Of a stretch of DNA of 20,427 bases, positions 7,803 to 13,380 are shown piece by piece. The stretch is from VFBF01 sp964530695 (GTDB lineage Bacteria; Pseudomonadota; Alphaproteobacteria; Caulobacterales; Aquidulcibacteraceae). The number at the start of each line of letters is the position of its first letter. The first letter of the stretch is position 1. The notes beneath the pieces were generated by a model. That model was not told where the DNA came from. It was given only the letters and a program-made list of their open reading frames with translations, and did no database searches. The position numbers were made by a program, and so were the translations under genes. Where the stretch lies: positions 1 through 20,427 of the forward strand of contig CAZGYQ010000064.1 in the NCBI GenBank assembly GCA_964530695.1. The letters are read 5' to 3'.

Positions 7803-8801
7803 TCAGGTGCGCGCGAGCGCGCGCGCCAGAGCCGCGCGCACGCTGCGAACGAAATCGGGAGCGATCGCGCCCAGAATTCCGCGCCTACCAGGCGCCAAAT
7901 GTTCGCCCGCCGGCCCGTTGATCTCGAAGACATAGTGGTCAAACAGCGCGCGCCATGCGGTGCGCTGCGCGTCGGGCAATGTCCTGATCGCAATCATCGC
8001 ATGCATCATCGCCTCTCTGGCGTCACGTCCTTCCGTCGGCGAACTCCACCAGTAGTTGACAAGCATGTTCATCGGCTCAAGCGACTGGACATGATGCCAC
8101 CAGAAATACGGGATGTAGATCGCGTCGCCCGGCTCCAGGATCGCTTCCATTCCTGCGTCGAGTGCGTCCTTGAACCGGGGATGGCGCTCGAGATCTGGCT
8201 TTTCGAAGTCGACCATGCTGATCGTGGCGCCCGCAGGCGTCGGCTCGAATGGGCCGATGTAGAGATTTGCGACCTGCTCGGGCGGAAAAAGGGTGAACTT
8301 TCGCCGTCCCGCGACGACGCACGCCACATTTTCCGTAGGATCGTGATGTGCGGCGACAGTCACGGCGTTGTTGATCCAGATGCGCGGCTCGACATCAGCC
8401 AGAATGGCCAGCGCGTTCTCCGCCTCGAATCCGGGAAGGTTTGTTCGCGCAGACGCGCCCTGAACCGCGAATGAGGGAGGTCGAGCTTCATCAAGACATG
8501 TCAGCAAGTAGTCGAGAGACATCGCAAGCGTCGTCGGACCCTGCTGGAAGGTGAAGCCGGTCAGTTCATCGTTGTAGAAGAGCCGGCCGTTGGCCGATGG
8601 CGGTGCGTGCACGGCGCTGACAGGTCGGCCTGCGTCGAACCGGTGAAGATACCCGCAAAGCGCCGCCGGCGATTCTCGCCCTGCCCGCACCACAGGCCAA
8701 TCCGAAACCTGACTCCGCAACACGACCGGTTGCGCCGCGCCCAGGATTTCCTGGTGAAACGTTCCGGCCGTGACGGGTGCGCGTTCGGGAACGCTCTTCA
8801 T
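7803..8801 (-). CDS. JmjC/cupin_8-type protein (putative Fe(II)/2-oxoglutarate oxygenase)
   Basis: A 332-residue member of the cupin-like (cupin_8, JmjC-related) superfamily. Members are Fe(II)/2-oxoglutarate-dependent hydroxylases or uncharacterised relatives. The metal motif is visible as AHHDPTENVACVVAG (His152-x-Asp154) with the distal histidine in PYFWWHHVQSL (His236 or His237). The segments GRRKFTLFPPEQVANLYIGP and LEPGDAIYIP are also typical. Such cupin-like genes are often found in alphaproteobacterial sugar loci with LacI regulators and TonB receptors, which fits here, but their reaction is generally unknown. ATG 8801 has AAGGGAG about 9 bases upstream and gives a family-like start; the frame stays open to 8942 without support. 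It converges on the LacI gene (7 bases between stops) and is divergent from the GH2 gene. Confidence 0.87.
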   Translation of the reverse strand: MKSVPERAPVTAGTFHQEILGAAQPVVLRSQVSDWPVVRAGRESPAALCGYLHRFDAGRPVSAVHAPPSANGRLFYNDELTGFTFQQGPTTLAMSLDYLLTCLDEARPPSFAVQGASARTNLPGFEAENALAILADVEPRIWINNAVTVAAHHDPTENVACVVAGRRKFTLFPPEQVANLYIGPFEPTPAGATISMVDFEKPDLERHPRFKDALDAGMEAILEPGDAIYIPYFWWHHVQSLEPMNMLVNYWWSSPTEGRDAREAMMHAMIAIRTLPDAQRTAWRALFDHYVFEINGPAGEHLAPGRRGILGAIAPDFVRSVRAALARALART

Positions 8802-8986
8802 CGCATTCGACTCCCTTCGCGCGATCGCTGAATCCTGCAGCCTTTCCCATGGCGGCGTGCAATTGCCAATGCGTCGCCGCCGGAGCCGGATGGACTGGCC
8901 GGCGAAATGTGATTTTTTATGCGCTACGAGTGGTCCGTGCATGTGGCGGCCCCGGCGCCCTCAAGAGCTTTGACAAGGAGAGACAC

Positions 8987-10894
8987 GTGACAGGTGAATT
9001 CAGTCGGCGTGCAGTCCTCGGGTTCGGCGCCGCAATTCATGTGAGCGGCGGGGCGGTCGCGGATGCGATGGCAGCGTCGCCGCAAATATCCGCGACGGGC
9101 GATAGCCTGCCCGGCGTTGTGCTCGTAAACGCGGCTGGCCGGGAAGGGCAGGATCTCTCCGGAGGCTGGCGCTACTCGATTGATCCGTATCGCGACGGGG
9201 TCACCGGGTTTCATGGCGCCGCGGCCGGTTTCGGCCACCGTCGCTACGAGGCTCATGATGTCGAGGCGGCGATGCGCGCCGACCCGTCGGCGCTGATCGA
9301 ATACGACATGCAGCGGTCCGCCGTCGCCCAGTTGCCTGCCGCCTGGCTCAAGCATGAACCCGCGCTGCGCCACTACGTCGGCTTGATGTGGTACCAAAGG
9401 ACGTTCACGCATGTGCACGCCCGTGGCCGTCGCGCGTTCATCCGAGTCGAAGCAGCGAACTACAGGTCGAGCGTCTATCTCAACGGCGCATACATAGGGA
9501 CCCATGAGGGAGGGTTCACGCCGTACTCGCTTGAGGTGACCGGCCTCTTGCGGGACGGCGAAAACCAGATCACGATCGGCGTCGATTCCGAACCGTCCCC
9601 CGATACCGTCCCGCCTCCCGTCACCGACTGGGAGAACTATGGCGGGATCACGCGTGCGATCCGGCTGGTCCTGACGCCGGAGACCTTCGTGGACGACGCC
9701 TGGATCCGGCTGACGCGGGACGGCCGCATTGCGGTGAGCATACGTCTCGATGGACCCCACGCCGCGCGTGCGCATGTGCGCCTGCGGATCGAAGATCTGC
9801 GTTGGGCCGTCGACGGACGCACAAATGCCGCCGGCCAATGGGATGGCGTGTTCGAGGCGCCACAGGCTCTTGAACGCTGGTCGCCAGAGACGCCGCGCCT
9901 TTATTCGGTGCGGGTCGAGACCGCAGTCGACAGGTTGCAGGACCAGATCGGCTTTCGCACTGTGCGCGTGGAAGGGGAGAACATCCTGCTGAACGACGAA
10001 CCGATCTTCCTGCGCGGCGTTTGCCTGCACGAAGAGGAAATCGGCGCGGACCCGGGCCGGATTGTGACGCCAGACGCCGCGCTGGACCTGCTGCGGACGG
10101 CGAGGGATGGCCTTGGGTGCAACTTCGTGCGTCTTGCGCACTATCCGCATTCGGAAACAATGACGCGGATGGCAGACAAACTAGGTCTCCTGGTCTGGAG
10201 CGAGATGCCTGTCTATTGGCGGGTGAACTGGGCCAGCGGAGCCACGCGAGCGGCGGCGCGGCGCATGCAGGCCGAAAACATCAGGCGAGACCGGAACCGC
10301 GCCTCGATCATCTTCTGGAGCCTGGCCAATGAAACCCCGCAAAGCGCCGAGCGCAATGCGTTTCTGAAAGTGCTGGCTGTCGACGCGCGATCCCTAGACG
10401 ACACGCGCCTCATCACAGCGGCTCTTCTTACGGAGCGGCGCGAGCAAGACGGACATCCGCTCATCGTGATCAGCGACCCGCTCGCTGAGCTTCTCGATGT
10501 GCTGGGCGTCAACACCTACAATGGCTGGTACAGCGACGATGCCCTGTCCGAGTTGCCGGACATCAGCTGGCGCTCGGACTACGGAAAACCCGTGATTTTC
10601 TCGGAATTCGGCGCGGATGCGAAAGCCGGCTTCCATGACGCCTCGGCGGCGCGAAAATTCTCGGAAGAATTTCAGGCGGAGTATCACCGCAAGACACTCG
10701 AGATGAGCGCCAGGATTCCGTTCCTGCGCGGTTTGTCGCCGTGGATATTGAAGGATTTCCGCTCGCCGCGCCGCCAGCACCCTCTCTACCAGAACGGGTG
10801 GAACCGGAAGGGGCTGATGTCCGAAACAGGCGTTCGAAAGCAGGCGTTTGAGGTGGTCGCCGCGCACTATCGCAGCCTCGCCGGGAAGACCTGA
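8987..10894 (+). CDS. Tat-exported glycoside hydrolase family 2 enzyme (beta-glucuronidase-like)
   Basis: A 635-residue GH2 retaining glycosidase. GTG 8987 follows AAGGAGA (8975-8981) and starts MTGEFSRRAVLGFGAA, a twin-arginine signal (SRRAVLG), so the enzyme is probably exported folded to the periplasm or outside. The sugar-binding domain (about 50-230) contains YLNGAYIGTHEGGFTPYSLE and NYGGITR, followed by the immunoglobulin-like domain and a TIM barrel. The acid/base is Glu449 in WSLANETP, and the nucleophile is Glu540 in IFSEFGADAKAGFH. VNTYNGWYSDD and WILKDFRSPRRQ match beta-glucuronidase-type GH2 enzymes, and GWNRKGL supplies the NxK motif (Asn606, Lys608) that recognises the carboxylate of glucuronic acid in known beta-glucuronidases. 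A beta-galactosidase or other GH2 activity cannot be excluded. Confidence 0.93.
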   Translation: MTGEFSRRAVLGFGAAIHVSGGAVADAMAASPQISATGDSLPGVVLVNAAGREGQDLSGGWRYSIDPYRDGVTGFHGAAAGFGHRRYEAHDVEAAMRADPSALIEYDMQRSAVAQLPAAWLKHEPALRHYVGLMWYQRTFTHVHARGRRAFIRVEAANYRSSVYLNGAYIGTHEGGFTPYSLEVTGLLRDGENQITIGVDSEPSPDTVPPPVTDWENYGGITRAIRLVLTPETFVDDAWIRLTRDGRIAVSIRLDGPHAARAHVRLRIEDLRWAVDGRTNAAGQWDGVFEAPQALERWSPETPRLYSVRVETAVDRLQDQIGFRTVRVEGENILLNDEPIFLRGVCLHEEEIGADPGRIVTPDAALDLLRTARDGLGCNFVRLAHYPHSETMTRMADKLGLLVWSEMPVYWRVNWASGATRAAARRMQAENIRRDRNRASIIFWSLANETPQSAERNAFLKVLAVDARSLDDTRLITAALLTERREQDGHPLIVISDPLAELLDVLGVNTYNGWYSDDALSELPDISWRSDYGKPVIFSEFGADAKAGFHDASAARKFSEEFQAEYHRKTLEMSARIPFLRGLSPWILKDFRSPRRQHPLYQNGWNRKGLMSETGVRKQAFEVVAAHYRSLAGKT

Positions 10895-11056
10895 CCGTGA
10901 TCCGGACCCAGTGAGCCCGTCCCAACCGAAGGTCCGTGATGGCCGGCCACCCTCGTCCCGTGACGCTCCCACACCACGGCCTCGGGCGCGACCGTGGTTT
11001 TCTACAACAGGGTTCCGCAGAATCTCTTCCTGCGGGCTTGGCGGCCGTGGAACTTC

Positions 11057-11070
11057 TTGATCATCGTCAA
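11057..11070. promoter_or_regulatory. FNR/NarR-type binding site upstream of moaA
   Basis: TTGATCATCGTCAA fits the Crp/Fnr-family half sites TTGA-N6-TCAA, with one difference from the FNR consensus TTGATNNNNATCAA. It lies 205 bases before the moaA start, in the same class as the boxes between the regulator and narK. Confidence 0.6.
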
Positions 11071-11185
11071 GTCGGCGCGCTTTGATCGGTCAATGCATGT
11101 CGCCCCGTTTCAGGAGACTGTCGCCTTGCTCCGAGCGCTGGCGTCTGATGCTCCCCCTACGTACACGCCATGATGACAGCGCCGG

Positions 11186-11223
11186 GCGCGTGGGCGAGAA
11201 CAATTGGGCTCTCGCCCACGCGC
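11186..11223 (+). other. Perfect 14-bp-arm hairpin in the moaA leader
   Basis: GCGCGTGGGCGAGA (11186-11199) and TCTCGCCCACGCGC (11210-11223) are exact reverse complements around a 10-base loop, ACAATTGGGC. The stem ends 52 bases before the moaA GTG and lies between the FNR-type box and the gene, so it should be in the transcript. There is no T-run after it, so it is not a standard intrinsic terminator. A leader-level control of moaA or a terminator for upstream transcription are both possible; I could not match it to the known Moco RNA motif by eye. Confidence 0.55.
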
Positions 11224-11275
11224 GGGGCGGCGGCGGAGCGGGTTCGTCCTCCCGCATCTGGAAAGGGGCTGAAGC

Positions 11276-12253
11276 GTGTCTGTTCTCGAAGATGGCTTCG
11301 GTCGCCGGTTTCGCTATTTGCGGCTTTCGATCACGGAAGCGTGCAATTTTCGCTGCACCTACTGCCTGCCGGACGGGTACCGCCGCAGCGGCGCGCATGA
11401 TTTTCTCTCATCCGACGAGATTTCGCGTCTGGTTGGCGCCTTCGCGCGCGCCGGGGTGCGCAAGGTGCGGCTGACGGGCGGCGAACCGGCGGTGCGCAAG
11501 GATCTGGATGCAATCATCAACCGGGTTGCGGGCGCCGGCGTGGAGAAGATCGCGCTGACGACCAACGGTTGGTCGCTTGAACGGAAGGTCGCGGACTGGA
11601 AAGCCGCCGGCCTCACCCACCTCAATGTGAGTGTCGACAGCCTCGACGCCAGCGTGTTCGCGCGGGTCACGGGCCACGATCGCCTGCCGTCCATCCTGAC
11701 CGGGCTGGACCGCGCCCTCGACCACGGCTTCACCGCCGTGAAACTCAACGCGGTATTGCTGCGCGAAACAGTCGGCGCTGGTTTTGACGCCTTCGCTGAA
11801 TATGTGCGCGATCGTCCGGTTTCGGTGCGCTTCATCGAACTGATGCGCACCGGCGACAACGCGGACTATTTTTCCGCGGAGCATGTTTCAGGAGCCGTCC
11901 TGCACGACTGGCTTGAGGCCCGTGGCTGGTCGCCGCTTGCGCGCGCCGGGGACGACGGCCCTGCAGTAGAGTTTTCCCATCCCGACTACCTCGGCCGGTT
12001 CGGGTTGATCGCGCCTTACGCGCCGGGCTTCTGCGACGGCTGCAACCGGCTGAGGGTCACGGCGCAGGGACGCCTGCGTCTGTGCCTGTTCGGGGACGGC
12101 GGTCTGGACCTGCGCGATCTGCTGCAAGACGATGCGGATCAGGACGCCTTGATCGCGCGGATCCAGACGGCGCTGGGATCAAAGCCGCAGGGGCATAAAC
12201 TTGGCGAAGGCATGACCGGAACGACGCGCCGTTTGGCGCAGGTGGGCGGGTGA
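11276..12253 (+). CDS. moaA: GTP 3',8-cyclase (molybdenum cofactor biosynthesis protein A)
   Basis: A radical-SAM enzyme that converts GTP to 3',8-cyclo-7,8-dihydro-GTP, the first committed step of molybdopterin synthesis, in the cytoplasm. The 325-residue protein has the N-terminal radical-SAM cluster motif CNFRCTYC (Cys23, Cys27, Cys30), VRLTGGEPAVRKDL, and the C-terminal second [4Fe-4S] motif FCDGCNRLRVTAQGRLRLC (Cys253, Cys256, Cys270). It ends in the family's characteristic GlyGly, important for catalysis in known MoaA. The start is GTG 11276, preceded by AAAGGGG about 8 bases upstream. No other moa genes are adjacent, so this looks like a nitrate-locus copy that raises cofactor supply for NarG. 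It converges on the Crp/Fnr regulator with 4 bases between stops. Confidence 0.96.
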   Translation: MSVLEDGFGRRFRYLRLSITEACNFRCTYCLPDGYRRSGAHDFLSSDEISRLVGAFARAGVRKVRLTGGEPAVRKDLDAIINRVAGAGVEKIALTTNGWSLERKVADWKAAGLTHLNVSVDSLDASVFARVTGHDRLPSILTGLDRALDHGFTAVKLNAVLLRETVGAGFDAFAEYVRDRPVSVRFIELMRTGDNADYFSAEHVSGAVLHDWLEARGWSPLARAGDDGPAVEFSHPDYLGRFGLIAPYAPGFCDGCNRLRVTAQGRLRLCLFGDGGLDLRDLLQDDADQDALIARIQTALGSKPQGHKLGEGMTGTTRRLAQVGG

Positions 12254-12257
12254 ACGG

Positions 12258-13031
12258 CTAGTTGCTCCCGCCCGAACGCTGGCGTTCCGTGGACCACAGT
12301 TCGGCGTCCGCCTCGGCGAGGATGTCCGGCGCGCGAGGGGCGTGGTTGTCGATGAGCGGGTCCGGCCGCGCCAGCCGTTCAAGGTCGCGCACCTTGCCGA
12401 GGCGCACGTCGGCGCCGCTTACCTCCACACCGTAGTCCTGAAGCGTCGAGAAGGCGCGCGACAGGTTTTCCGGCGTCATGCCCAGCAGCGCCGCAAGCAC
12501 GCGCTTTTCATGCGGGAGACGAACGGTGTCGCCGCCCTCTGTCTTGGCGCGAAGGGTCAGGAGATAGTTGGCCAGGCGCTCGACGCCGCCGCGAAGCTTC
12601 TGGTTCTTGATCGTGCGCACGAGGCCGCGATAACAGCCGGAAAGCTCGCGCGCGATCGCTACGCCGAAGATCGGGTCTTCAGCCATGGTCTTGCGTATCG
12701 CGTCGCCCGAAATCATCAGGATTTCGCACCGTTCGATGGTGCGCGCGGACATGAGCGCATCCGCATCGAGAACCACCGCCGCAAGTATGAACGAAGAGAC
12801 GGGCCGCAGGATGGCGAGCGTCGTCTCCTTGTCCTTCCACGTGCCCTGGAGTTCGACCTGTCCGTCAAGAAGCACGTAGAGGAAGTCGACGACATCTCCC
12901 TCCATCAGGAGCGTAGTGTTGGACGGAAACCGCTGCAGGTAGGCGGTGCCCGTGACTCTCTTGAAGGTGTCGTCGCTGACGTTCGCGAAGATCGGGAGTG
13001 CGCGGACACGCGGGATATCATTGGCGCGCAT
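12258..13031 (-). CDS. Crp/Fnr-family regulator (NarR-like, no Fe-S cysteine cluster)
   Basis: A 257-residue Crp/Fnr-type activator: an N-terminal cyclic-nucleotide-binding-like beta barrel (about 12-120), a dimer helix, and a winged helix-turn-helix (about 172-212). The recognition helix TPENLSRAFSTL has Glu188-x-x-Ser191-Arg192, the FNR-type pattern that reads TTGAT half sites. Only two cysteines are present (102 and 133), so the oxygen-sensing [4Fe-4S] cluster of FNR is absent. NarR of Paracoccus has this build and activates the fused narK and narGHJI genes in response to nitrate or nitrite; a Dnr/Nnr-type NO sensor is the alternative. ATG 13031 follows AGGGAAAA by about 9 bases. The gene is divergent from narK, with three matching boxes between them, one being a perfect consensus 78 bases from its own start. 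A C-terminal tail of about 40 residues follows the DNA-binding domain. Confidence 0.92.
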   Translation of the reverse strand: MRANDIPRVRALPIFANVSDDTFKRVTGTAYLQRFPSNTTLLMEGDVVDFLYVLLDGQVELQGTWKDKETTLAILRPVSSFILAAVVLDADALMSARTIERCEILMISGDAIRKTMAEDPIFGVAIARELSGCYRGLVRTIKNQKLRGGVERLANYLLTLRAKTEGGDTVRLPHEKRVLAALLGMTPENLSRAFSTLQDYGVEVSGADVRLGKVRDLERLARPDPLIDNHAPRAPDILAEADAELWSTERQRSGGSN

Positions 13032-13108
13032 GGCTGGTTTTTCCCTGTTCCGCCGGGTGTGCTCAGCACCACCGCAAACACATGTGGAATAGCTCTCTCG
13101 CTGATTGC

Positions 13109-13122
13109 TTGATGCTCATCAA
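13109..13122. promoter_or_regulatory. FNR-type box, perfect consensus
   Basis: TTGATGCTCATCAA matches the FNR consensus TTGATNNNNATCAA exactly. It is nearest to the NarR-like gene (78 bases from its ATG), suggesting autoregulation or control by another FNR-family protein. Confidence 0.75.
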
Positions 13123-13157
13123 ACGAACCCTGCGTCAGGCGTATCCATCTATCTAGC

Positions 13158-13171
13158 TTGATATTCGTCAA
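13158..13171. promoter_or_regulatory. FNR-type box, one difference from consensus
   Basis: TTGATATTCGTCAA keeps both half sites TTGA-N6-TCAA. It lies in the middle of the divergent region and could serve either gene. Confidence 0.65.
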
Positions 13172-13272
13172 TTCGCCAAACTAATCAAGGTAATCCCGTT
13201 GCCTGAATGGCTTAGGCGTCTACCCCCTGAAGTTGTCTCGCGCATTTATTTCGTCGTGATGCAGCGATCGAC

Positions 13273-13286
13273 TTGAAAAACGTCAA
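13273..13286. promoter_or_regulatory. FNR-type box nearest narK
   Basis: TTGAAAAACGTCAA keeps the TTGA-N6-TCAA half sites. Its centre is about 101 bases upstream of the narK ATG, which would leave a leader of about 60 bases if it acts at the usual -41.5 position. Confidence 0.5.
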
Positions 13287-13380
13287 ACCGTTCGGGTCGC
13301 AATCGGCCCACCTCCTTGCGTATGCGAGCGCCGCTAGGAAACCCGGCGCCGTTCGATTTCAATGCACGAGGGGCGAAACA

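Larger units (their letters stand above)
10895..11275. other. Intergenic region upstream of moaA
   Basis: This 381-base stretch holds no convincing gene. It contains a short imperfect dyad just after the GH2 gene (CGGACC at 10903-10908 with GGTCCG at 10931-10936, 22-base loop and no T-run), a TTGA-N6-TCAA box at 11057-11070, a second TTGA/TCAA pair with shorter spacing at 11082-11093, and a strong hairpin at 11186-11223. The right half is probably the promoter and untranslated leader of moaA. The reading frames crossing it lack ribosome sites and family features. Confidence 0.6.
13032..13380. promoter_or_regulatory. Divergent control region between NarR-like gene and narK
   Basis: This 349-base gene-free stretch separates the divergent regulator and narK. 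It carries three FNR-type boxes (listed separately) and the narK ribosome site GAGGGG at 13368-13373. I could not place convincing -10 elements at the standard distance from the boxes. A TACCCCC at 13221-13227 is only a near match to a NarL heptamer. Confidence 0.7.

Noticed and set aside
8852..8883. GGCGGCG ... CGCCGCC dyad in the cupin/GH2 divergent gap
   Set aside because: Simple GC-rich arms with a long loop, expected by chance at this base composition.
8971..8978. TGACAAGG before the GH2 start, identical to the left half of the LacI-type operator
   Set aside because: No matching right half; the bases overlap the AAGGAG ribosome site and are explained by it.
13221..13227. TACCCCC as a possible NarL heptamer upstream of narK
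   Set aside because: Does not fit TACYYMT at the last position, and no paired site or narL gene is visible.
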